In this document: one piece after another, positions 12,001 through 21,143 of the stretch
How positions within the stretch are numbered: position 1 is the stretch's first letter
Layout: every line of letters begins with the position of its first letter
Assembly: GCA_949361645.1 (NCBI GenBank)
Contig: OX442434.1
Coordinates: 3,970,788-4,034,787 of the forward strand
DNA: 64,000 nt
Direction: 5' to 3'
DNA from: Spongilla lacustris
Taxonomy: Eukaryota; Porifera; Demospongiae; Spongillida; Spongillidae
Notes under the pieces: model-generated
What the model was told of the DNA's origin: nothing
Seen by the model: the letters and a program-made list of their open reading frames with translations, nothing else
Databases searched by the model: none
Made by a program: the position numbers and the translations under genes

Positions 12001-15000
12001 CTGAAAACATATTTTCATCACTTCATGACTAAGCTCTTTCCTGGTGATAAGTTTCATGGGCAGGACAGAATTCAATACAGAATATGATGGTAGGATACAG
12101 ATGTGAGACTGACCATTCCACATTAATTACAATCATATTATTAGCAATGCAGCAATGATATTTACGATATATATAATTACAAAAGGAAAAACATATAACT
12201 ATAACTATAATTTTATAACTATATAACTACACTACACCCAAATCTAAACCAGCACACCCCAAGACAGATGCTGCATTGCCTCTCTGCACCGCAACAGAAA
12301 TTTGTTGAAACAGGTACGCCTTTGAGTTTTGCTCACTGGAAGCATCTTTGATTCGGCTGGCGAAATCGCATAGTGTTGCAGAAGCATCTGGGCCAAAGAC
12401 ATCTGAGGTCTCGAAGGCAACGGGGCGGAATAGATGAGTTTGTGCTAGGGTGATTGATTGTTCAAGCTACTGTTTTGTGACATCAGACAGACTCAAATTT
12501 TTATTACAGAGAGTAAACTGATCTTTGAGAGTCCTTTTAGAGGTGTAGTTGTTATGGGTCAGGTTTTAAATACTATTACTACTGCAATGATTGTTCAAGC
12601 TACTGTTTTGTGACATCAGACAGACTCAAATTTTAATGACAGAGAGTAAACTGATCTTTGAGAGTCCTTTTAGAGGTGTAGTTGTTTTGGGTCAGGTTTT
12701 AAATACTATTACTACTGCAAGTATTGTAACAAACTAATATTAACATTAGTACATTTGCTACATGTACATGTATACACAGCAGAAATTCCTCCAGAACAAG
12801 CATATTCCATATAGAATCTGAACCCGCCACCACAATTAGTAATGCATTGTATTACCTGATTCTTAGACAAAACAGTTGGATGGATCTTTTTTTCTAAAAT
12901 AATGTCGATCAGTCATAGGAAGCAAGACACCTTTTTCTATTTTGCATGAACAATTTGAACCATTCATGCCACATGTATTTTTATATTCAGCCATCACTTC
13001 TGTACATGAAAACATTTGCAACAGAATGAGTGGCAGTAGATATTTAAATAAATGTTCATTCAAATCACATCTACATGCAGTTCTGGATCTAGGAACATAG
13101 CTAAGCATTCAAATTTATTTTGTACATGTACATGCACATGGTACCTTGTGCATACACAGTTTTACTTCATACATGTAACTCAAAAGTGGTTGGAAAGATC
13201 AATCCTCATTTATGCATTGTTTTTAGGTGCCGTGCAGTTCACCTGAATTCAGTTGAATTTCAGTTAAAATTTCCTAAAGGAGAGGTCCCTTAATAATGTA
13301 CAGAAGTAATGGCTGAATACAGAAATTTAATTACCATTACATTTGCCTGAAGGGTCAAAGTACATGTATTACAGTAAAAAGGTCATTGCTTTGGTCTCTG
13401 CATTTAGAACACTGTAGGAGTAGGATCAAACTCTTTCCCCCATCCCTTTGTTACATAATCACCTCAATGCAACCCTAGTTTAATTGAATTCAAAGTCAAA
13501 CTGTTGCTTTTTAATGGCACTTGAAAAGAATAATTGTTACAACATATCAATATTGTATTAATACTGACAGGCTAATGTGTTGTACAGCGACATGTAATAA
13601 CATTCAATGCAGCAAGTATGACAATTTGGTTTAAAGGCATTTCAGTACTATGCAACTGATGTGTTGGTGGCCCTGGAGGCTACACAGTACAGTAATGGTT
13701 TCACACGCTGCGCATTTGGCAGTTTTGTGGTTATAACAGGGAACACTATCTAGACAGGTTTCGAATACCAAAAGCAGTCTGCATGTCCAAACGAGGAATG
13801 GATGAACAATTCATGGAAGGTGTCCGACAGAACATGATTGTATGGCCAAACAAAGTATGTCGAACAATGAAGCATTTATAACATTTAACATTTGATATTA
13901 ATGTCAACACGTACATGTATGTTAGGTGGTTTCTGAAATTTCGGGTGTTCTCAATTGTCAGGCTAGGCAAGTACATGTAGTTTGTTCCTGTTGTCCAAAC
14001 TTTCTTGTGATCATAAATATGGGTGTGGAGGCATGGCACTGCATATTCATTATGAAGTCAACCAATGTCATTACAGGGCTTACATGTATCTTAAAGTACT
14101 GGAGACAGCACAACAATATCCCCCCTCTCCCCCACTCATACCCTTCTCTTCTCCCTCTCTCCTCTCATCCGCCATTTCGCACTTTCTCCTATCTCACATC
14201 TTTTACCACCCTTCATTCTCCATTTCCCTCCCCATTCTCCCTCTCTTACCACTTCCTCCTGGTATCATCAACTGCTGCACAGACTTCTTGGTGCATGCCT
14301 CCACAACATTCACATGAACATCTCCCAATTTAAAAATAATGCAAGAACAAAACTAATTGCCTAGCCAGACAATTGACATCCTGAAAATTATGTTCGAACC
14401 CAGAATTTGGAAATCTTTGGATATACTTGTACTAATAAAGTAATGGTTGGAGGAATCCACATCGGTGAAGGGGGAGGAAGTACATGTACATGTAGCTTCA
14501 AAATATTATTACAAATGTTAGTGGGACAAAAAGTCAGCAATGTAAGTAGCAATGCATTGAAGTGTAAAAATACATACATGCATATCTATGTAAAAATGAT
14601 TGGTGTTTTAACTACATGTGTAACGGAAGTACAAAGTGCAGGAAAGAAGGAATTATCAGAGAGAGTTCCAGTCCATGGTCCTCTCCAGTATTAATGGTGA
14701 AGAAGAAAGATGGCACATGGAGATTCTGTGTCGGTTACAGGAAGCTCAATGGCATTACCCACAAGGATGCTTACCCGTTACCAAGGATCGACGAGACCCT
14801 GGAATCACTCTCTGGATCTCAGTTTTTCACAACGTTGGATCTAGCATCAGGATATTGGCAGGTCGAGGTAGAAGAAGGAGACAAGGAAAAAACTGCCTTT
14901 TCTACACGAGATGGTCACTATGAATTTAATATCATGCCTTTTGGTTTAACCAATGCACCAGCCACCTTTGAGAGGCTCATGGAGTGTGTCCTGGCAGGTC

Positions 15001-17797
15001 TTACTTACGAACAGTGCTTAGTTTACCTGGACGACATTGTGATATTTAGCATGACATTCCCTCAACATCTTGAACGATTAGCAACTGTTTTCCAGCATCT
15101 GCGTAAGGCTGGTCTTACGCTTAAAAGTGTCACTTTGCACAGAAGGAGATTCATTATCTGGGCCACATTGTATCCTGTAAGGGAGTCCAAGCTGACCCAG
15201 AAAAGATAAAGGCCATAACATCATATCCTGTCCCATCTGATATCAAGGAGCTTAGGCAGTTTCTTGGATTGAGTAACTATTACCGTAGATTCATTGAACA
15301 CTACTCAGATATTACAGAACCCCTACACAAGCTTACGCGGAAGTCTGGATCTAGTTATCAATGGACAGAAGAATCTGACAATGCATTCAGGGTTTTGAAA
15401 CAAAGACTGACAACTCCACCAATCTTGGCGTATCCAAATTTCTCGTATCCATTTGTACTGGCAACTGATGCTTCAGGGATTGCTTTAGGAGGAATCCTAA
15501 GCCAGACGACTGATGGTAAAGAGCATGTGATAGCTTACTGGAGCCGGCAAATGAACAAAGCCGAGAGAAGGTATTCAACAATCGAAAGAGAAGCATTGGC
15601 AGTGGTAGCAGCAGTTAAGGAATTCTATCCCTACCTTTATGGCCGGCCATTCACATTGCTCACTGATCACAACCCACTGACATCACTGCAAGGGCTCAAA
15701 GATACAGGAGGACGATTGACTCGGTGGCTTCTCTACCTTCAGCAATTTGACATAAAGGTGTTGTACAGACCAGGGAGGTGCAATGGGAATGCAGATACAA
15801 TGTCACGGAGACCGGATGACAGTGCTGACCAGGTTGCGGTAGTACATGAAATAACCTGTCTCAGCGACACAGAAATGCTGCGGCAAGAACAAGCGAAGGA
15901 TGCGTACATTTCAGAAATTATGCAGAAGCTTCAGACAGATGGAAGTGACCATAAACATGGAGAATACCAGCTGAAGAAAGGACTTCTAATGAGACAACGG
16001 GGAGGTAGTGATGATTCACATGCACAGCTAGTGGTTCCTGCTGCCCTGAGATGAATGGTTCTGGAAGAACTCCACAATAAATCAGGACACCTAGGAACTC
16101 ATAAGACCTTGGAGAAGGTTAAAGAACGCTTCTACTGGCAAGGATATGAACAAGATGTTCGAAATATTGTCCAACAATGTGAGCGGTGTCAAAAACGAAC
16201 TAATCCTGTTCCAACTCAGCATGCTCCCATTGGCACTATCGAGAGCAACCATCCATTTGAGAAGCTCTCATGGGACATCATGGGCCCATTGCCAGCTGCA
16301 GCAAGTGGATGCAGGTATATCCTGGTAGTGACAGACCTGTTCAGCAAGTGGGTTGAGGCATTTCCATTGAAGTCCACAGATAGTCTCACACTAGCGAGGG
16401 TACTGGTCGATGAAATTGTTTGTCGCTATGGTGTGCCACATTATCTGCATAGCGATCAAGGTGCTAACTTTGTGAGTACAGTTATAAAGCGGACACAGAC
16501 TACCCCTTACCCACAAGGAAACGGACAAGTTGAGCGTTTCAACCGAACCTTTAAAGCGATGCTCTCAAAGGTTGTTGCAGACCACCAGAAGGACTGGGAT
16601 GAACATCTCCAGACTGTATTGTTTGCATACCGAACAGCAGTTCATGACTGTGTAATGTCTCCAAATAATAATCAAACAACCCCCGTCACGTGCCCACATT
16701 ATTACACATAACCCGATATATACAATACTGTTCAAGTGCTACTACTACAATGACTCTACTGGGTTTACTCCTTTTTCTGTAATGTTTGGTCGCTCACCTA
16801 CCTTACCTGTGGATGTGATGTTGGGTCGTACACAGCAAGAACAGTGCATACAGCTCCCTCAATATGTGCGGAAACTACAACAATCTGTAAAAGCAGCATT
16901 TGCTGAGGTCCGTCAGAAGCTCGTTTCAGCTCATCAACATCAGAAACAATTTGCAGATGCTCACAGTAAATCAAAAAATGAAGAAACACAATTCCAGGTT
17001 GGTGATATAGTATGGTTGTACACTCCTGCTGTCAAGAGCGGTTTGAGTTGCAAGTTTTCATCTTTCTGGCGAGGCCCTTATACAGTCATTGACAGAATCA
17101 GTATGGTTAACTACAGGGTGCAACTGATTGGTAGTACCAATGCCTAATTGTCCATAGTAATCGTTTGAAGCCCTACTATGGTTGCCCAGAAAAAGTTGAG
17201 ATCAACGTGACTGAAAAAGAACCGGCAAAGTCTCCGGAGAAGAATTGCATGCAAGACCGTGCAGGCTACACATGGCTTGAGTATGAGGATGATGTGAATC
17301 ATGGAGGAGAGGAGAATGAAGGGCATGTGGTGGAAAATGAACCTGTCAATCAAGAGCAGGAACATGCAGCACAGGGTCCTGTGGAACAGTTGTTGGAGGC
17401 AGATGTACCTATGCCTCCAGATCTAGGACATGATACAGCACCTGAAGTTACTGTTGAAGCTCAAAGTACATGTAACAGGAGATATCCATGTCGCAATCAT
17501 CAACCTCCTGAACGATGCAGAGATTATTTTGGTTATTGACTTCTTGTGAGGACACAAGAAATTTATGGAGGGAATGATGTAACGGAAGTACAAAGTGCAG
17601 GTGTCACGTGCTTGAACGATATACATATATTGGGGCATTGAATATTCTCTGTCTGTCAGTCTGTTTTGTAATTGCATGTCTGTCTGTCTACGTGTGAGTT
17701 CATACTGGTGCTCATACTGGTGTTACACATGTACATAGATATTACATATACGTGTACATCAAGGGCGGACGCAGGGGGGGGGGTCCGGGGGGTCCGG

Positions 17798-17831
<34 letters not shown>

Positions 17832-18489
17832 AACCTGTATATGAATATAATTAATGTATATTAGCGTACTACACGTGTCAATACACGTAGCGTACATACA
17901 ATCCCCCTGTATATACAATCTGTGGAAAAATAGGAATGCACACCACAAAAATTTTCGCGCGCTTCGCGCGCGCCCCTCCTCCTCATCAATTATTCATGTC
18001 GGACCCCCCCCTCGCCAAATTCCTGCATCCGCCCCTGTACATGTAGGCGAATGTGGAATGAACAACATCTACACAAATTTATCGAGTATATTTAGAAACA
18101 TGCAATAAGCTCGTCGGTGTGGGTTCAGAAAAACTTACTGTGAGAAAACCGACAACACATCTCCTTCTGTCAGATCAAAATCTAGCCCGCCTAAGAACAG
18201 GTACATGTATGATAATAGCGAATACGATAAATACACATGTAAGGCTACGCAGCGTTAGTAATATAAGTCAGATTTAAATATAGATAGTTTCATATGTGCT
18301 CAAGAAATATTAAACTTACCAACAAAAATATAAGCGCTTCCTTTGTACATTTCATGCCATGACTTCTTTGTGTCCAATCCCAGTCGAAGTTCAGTTTCAC
18401 TGAGCTTTTGGATAGCTTTTACGTTACTATATATTGTGGATAGTAAAAGTGTAAAACAGTCTATATACATGTACTTGTACTTACTTCAT
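9060..18489 (-). CDS. RBMX2: RBMX2 (Ist3/Snu17-like) spliceosomal RRM protein, 5 exons
   Basis: Coding exons on the minus strand: 18485-18489, 18320-18426, 18139-18190, 11777-11906 and 9060-9263, giving 165 aa plus stop. All junctions are GT-AG and phases agree. The protein starts MNNVKAIQKLSE, as family members start with MN followed by a short helix. A single RRM covers about residues 34-110, with RNP2 IFVGGL (35-40) and RNP1 KGFCFIGY (74-81). The nearly invariant EDQRSTILAVDN follows (82-93), then RVDHV (105-109) and the family KGC-RTPS motif in the basic, Ser/Pro-rich tail. Family members act in the RES/activated B spliceosome complex that helps retain and splice pre-mRNA; a nuclear site is inferred. 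The tail is short compared with vertebrate RBMX2. The 6.2-kb intron 3 holds a gypsy element and the 2.5-kb intron 4 an RLE fragment. Confidence 0.94.
10412..11190 (+). pseudogene. C-terminal fragment of an RLE non-LTR retroelement
   Basis: The open frame ends with TAG at 11074 and encodes the last part of a reverse transcriptase-endonuclease polyprotein. It shows IKWWLG, a C-x2-C...H-x4-C zinc knuckle (CSLC ... HHATTC), GGDVVIRHN, then the restriction-like endonuclease core RPADILVPNW ... LDLTVISPLN with two acidic residues. A 3' UTR and a TAT/TTA-rich tail (TTATTATTGATTATTATTA, about 11162-11190) follow. The RT part is missing, the usual 5' truncation from incomplete target-primed reverse transcription. 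It lies antisense in RBMX2 intron 4. Its frame is intact to the stop. Confidence 0.85.
12227..12452 (-). pseudogene. 3'-terminal coding scrap of an RLE retroelement (CxC subfamily)
   Basis: Read on the minus strand, this gives about 75 codons ending in TAG (stop at 12227-12229). They include SVAVQRGNAASVLG near the end. The intact element at 50366-53413 ends with the closely related SVAIQRGNSTSVLG, so this is the extreme C-terminus of the same subfamily. Everything upstream is missing. The fragment is immediately followed on its 5' side by the tandem duplication at 12455. Confidence 0.75.
12455..12720. repeat. Two-copy 133-bp tandem duplication
   Basis: Copies are 12455-12587 and 12588-12720, each starting TGATTGTTCAAGCTACTG and ending TACTATTACTACTGCAA. 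They differ at only a few positions, so the duplication is young. It lies in RBMX2 intron 3, abutting the RLE tail fragment. No coding content is seen. Confidence 0.92.
14619..14642 (+). repeat. 24-bp remnant of the gypsy 5' LTR
   Basis: Bases 14619-14642 are identical to the first 24 bases of the 3' LTR (17578-17601), starting TGTAACGGAAGTACAAAG. After base 14642 the sequence switches to RT coding sequence, while the 3' LTR continues differently. Confidence 0.9.
14643..16054 (+). pseudogene. gypsy pol: reverse transcriptase and RNase H
   Basis: RT runs from SSPVLMVKKKDGTWRFC through FTTLDLASGYWQ and MPFGLTNAPATF to the catalytic YLDD (15024-15035). The frame shifts by one near 15125: the frame in phase with 14616 ends and that of 15128 onward continues with the FLGLSNYYRRFI thumb motif. 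RNase H follows with ATDASG (about 15465), EREALA and TDHNPL, then a chromodomain-less linker to a TGA stop at 16052-16054. Upstream RT motifs, gag and protease are absent because of the deletion at 14643. Confidence 0.9.
16055..17147 (+). pseudogene. gypsy integrase, interrupted
   Basis: The HHCC zinc domain (H...HLGTHKT ... CERC) is at about 16070-16190. The catalytic core has LSWDIMGPL, then HSDQGANF at about 16450. The usual segment between the second Asp and TTPYPQGNGQVERFN is shortened in frame by a dozen or so codons, and the His of the common PYHPQ motif is missing. Reading continues to 16649, where a 100-bp insert breaks the frame; the rest of the integrase C-terminal region, with a GPY-type module (FWRGPYTVIDRI), is in the next frame (16782-17147). 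Confidence 0.88.
16644..16755. mobile_element. 100-bp nested insertion with ATGACT target duplication
   Basis: ATGACT at 16644-16649 and again at 16750-16755 bracket 100 bp (16650-16749) not expected in an integrase gene. Flanking codons join sensibly without the insert and one ATGACT copy (106 bp in all), which also accounts for the frame change. The insert begins near TGTAATG and ends TACTACA, a weak TG...CA pattern. It may be a tiny MITE or a solo LTR; the family is not recognised. Confidence 0.7.
17165..17539 (+). pseudogene. gypsy pol C-terminal tail
   Basis: An acidic, Glu/Pro-rich frame of 124 codons ends with RYPCRNHQPPERCRDYFGY and a stop. A basic Pro-Arg motif at the end is typical of gypsy pol tails. 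It is in a different frame from the preceding integrase part (ending 17147), so one more small indel separates them. The 3' LTR starts 38 bp later. Confidence 0.75.
17578..17727 (+). repeat. gypsy 3' LTR
   Basis: 150 bp, starting TGTAACGGAAG and ending GGTGTTACA, with 6-bp inverted ends (TGTAAC/GTTACA). It is preceded by a purine-rich GGAGGGAATGA tract, the expected plus-strand primer. The LTR is short for this superfamily. Confidence 0.88.
17760..18037. mobile_element. hAT-like MITE with long C tract
   Basis: Inverted ends CAAGGGCGGACGCAGG (17760-17775) and CCTGCATCCGCCCCTG (18022-18037) match the CAGGGGCGGAT-type termini seen in non-autonomous hAT elements. Inside are G and C homopolymers (to about 30 C at 17800-17830) and a CGCGCGCTTCGCGCGCG hairpin at about 17957. 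No clean 8-bp target duplication is visible. It abuts the gypsy 3' LTR and lies 102 bp from RBMX2 exon 3. Confidence 0.7.
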
Positions 18490-18560
18490 AACGTTGGCTG
18501 ATCAGGCGTCTCGTGCCCAGATTGTGTATCAGTACATATTTAAAATAATAGTCATATAAC
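18490..18560. promoter_or_regulatory. Bidirectional RBMX2/COG3 promoter core
   Basis: Only 71 bp separate the RBMX2 start codon (complement, 18487-18489) from the COG3 start codon (18561). Both genes are read outward. The two 5' UTRs must fit here or overlap the other gene's first exon, unless upstream non-coding exons exist. No strong TATA box is seen beyond a TATTTAAAATA stretch at about 18537-18547. Shared regulation is inferred from spacing only. Confidence 0.75.
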
Positions 18561-21101
18561 ATGACGAGCATTGAGAGGTCATCAAGTCCTGCGCTGCAGA
18601 TATCTGCGAAGAACCTAAGGGACAGGTTAAGTCTATGGGAGTCAAAGCTGGCAATAATTAGTGAAAAGCAGCAAGATGGCGTAACCCAGCTAACCTCTCT
18701 CAGTCTACCTAGGCAGGTACTTTAATATGTTTATGTAGTATGTTCTTGGTCCTGACTAGGAGTAACGCTTGGTTGTGTGTCTGCATGTGTGTGTGTGTGT
18801 GCGTGTGCGTGTGTGTGTGATGAGTTTGAATATGCATTTGCTTGCATTACTGATCTGCATTCATAAACTACACTGTGGCCTGTGCTTTTCTCTAGTTTTT
18901 GAACTACTTAAGATTGTACATGTACCTCGATATGATGCCTCCAATCTAGCATGACTCAGCAAATATTACCAGGCACTTGACCTTCCGTCTCTTGCACCTT
19001 GGATTGTCTCACTGCCCATATCAACCATACACCAGAAAATTATTAGAGCCCTTATAAAACAGCTCCTCATTGAAATATGCTCTGATATTATTTCTAAGAT
19101 CAGTATACCTCTGTGTCATTTGGTGTGACTCCGTAATTGAAATTTGTTTCATTGGAACTATATTTCTACATACATATGTACATCTAAAATGATAAATGAA
19201 CGCCCTCACACAAATTTGTCTTGATCCTTCTCTTCCCTTCCAAACTTTCATTACACAATTATATCACTCCTGTCACTAGAAATGACAAAAAAAAAACACC
19301 TGCCGATTCTGTAGTCTACATTACATGCACATGTAATGTAATTAATTAAGATTTACCCACAGCACTGTTGAACCTGAATCAGCACACTATGTGTACCCTA
19401 CAATATATATATATTTACCCAATGTTGTACTTTTAGGTGTCCTGTTTTTGAACATTGATAAATTAAGAAAATGTTAATATTCATCAATGAGGGGCATTGG
19501 CACTAATCCATTAAGAGTGTTGTTTGTTTTATTAAATAACGATTAAATTTCATGCTGGTCATTTTGCAGCTGATTATATCTGTCAATCAAAAATTGTTAT
19601 ATTAGATGTTGTTTGATTTTATTTCTGAGCAGTATATATATATTTGTGTGATTGTGATTTGTATTTGCCTAATCTAGTCATTGTGTGCACATAAATAAAC
19701 TTACTATAATCGCATTCAGGAATTAAAAGCATGATGTTTTTTTTCCTGGCACTTAGTATATCCATCAGTATTCACAATAGCTACATGTACACATAACTTG
19801 AAGTTGTGAATGATCAATCAGAACTCTACCTGCCTACCATTATTACACTGTACATGTATGTAGTTTGTTATGGATGTAAATCATCATCTATATAGCTCAG
19901 TACAACAAAAGACACAGATGTCAAAGAAAGCTGTTATGGTAACCAACTGCATTATGAAGGCATTTCAGATCCACTGGAGGTATGTTATGAGGCCTCAGTG
20001 TTGAGGCATTGGTCAACATTAGAAGGAATATACCATTCTTTTATGGTGTACATGTACGTGTAGTTCTATTTATCCTTTTCCAGCTGAAATGTAAATACCT
20101 GCTTGTATTATGATATGGTTTTTCTATAAATAAAGTACAATTTCACTATGAAATTACTTCCTTGATGGTATCTGCGCACTTTAGTACCATTGTAATAGTA
20201 AAAACAAATTGAATCATGCTCTATGTTACAGGCCTACATTATTTATGTTACAGGCCTACATTTTTATCAGTGTACATTATAGTTTCGTTGTTAATTGTTT
20301 TAACAGCATTTTTGTGATTCCGCTTTCGTACATGTAAGTATCCTTCTGGGCAGATTTTACCGATATTTACCTGCTTTGATTACATGTAGCTGTTTGAAGC
20401 CACATGTAAGTCAAAAAAGGTCACATGCATTGGCTCATTTTGCTATTGAGAATTAAAAAAAAAAGTACATTATACTGGGAGAAGAAAGTACCGGTACGCA
20501 AGCTATTATTGTTCTAAAAGAAAAGGATTCAATGTGGACTTCTTTGTTTGTCACATACCTTTCTATGTACATATAGGAGACCTATACCACAACACACTTA
20601 AACATGCAGACACAGAGCACATTACAGCTAGTACTACATGTATTTAACTAATTCAGTTTGCAAAGTAGATCACTGTTCAGTTTTTGCAATCCTAATGTAC
20701 ACCATGTGTGTACATGTACTTTTTATAAAGAAAGGTGTTAAAATGATTATTCCTGTATTTTTCTTTTTATTCCAGTTCCTGTCTTGGCTAGATGAATCTG
20801 ACATTAAAGGACTGGATAACCAAGAGGCTTGCTACAGGCTAGTATTTGATGTTTTGTGATTAGTGTGATGGGTGATAATAGTTACATGTACATGTATAAT
20901 TTACGATTCAAGTAATTAACTGATATGCTTTGTTTTTGATTATGCATATTAATGGTGCAAGTACATTGAAGTTATCATTAAGAATCTGAAGTGTTAATAC
21001 GTTCAATAAATTTAGACAACTATTTAGATTACAACAATGATGAATTTATAAGTATTAACAACATAAGTGCACATGTAGGCTGTAATATATATATATATAT
21101 A

Positions 21102-21143
<42 letters not shown>

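Larger units (their letters stand above)
14619..17727 (+). mobile_element. Internally deleted Ty3/gypsy LTR retrotransposon
   Basis: Both outer ends are visible: TGTAAC at 14619 and GTTACA ending 17727, flanked by CATG on each side (14615-14618 and 17728-17731), a 4-bp target duplication. The 3' LTR is complete (17578-17727, 150 bp) with a purine-rich tract just before it. The 5' LTR is reduced to its first 24 bp, joined directly to the start of the reverse transcriptase core, so most of the LTR, gag, protease and the primer site are gone. RT, RNase H and integrase remain but are broken by a frameshift near 15125, a TGA at 16052, a 100-bp insertion (16650-16749) and another frame change near 17150. 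It sits antisense within RBMX2 intron 3 and cannot be autonomous. Confidence 0.92.
11907..18138 (-). other. RBMX2 intron 3 (6.2 kb), content overview
   Basis: This intron separates the RRM-encoding exons 3 and 4. It contains the RLE tail fragment (12227-12452), a 133-bp tandem duplication (12455-12720), the Ty3/gypsy element (14619-17727) and a hAT-like MITE (17760-18037). The rest (12721-14618) shows no gene, only scattered TACATGTA palindromes and a CT-rich tract at about 14115-14270. Confidence 0.85.

Noticed and set aside
13926..14333. Two overlapping plus-strand frames of 111-135 codons
   Set aside because: Generated by a CT-rich tract in RBMX2 intron 3; no motif.
20842..20860. GT donors at 20842 and 20855 for COG3 exon 3
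   Set aside because: The first gives the wrong phase for the acceptor at 22442; the second adds five residues not seen in other COG3 proteins. The GC donor fits without a gap.
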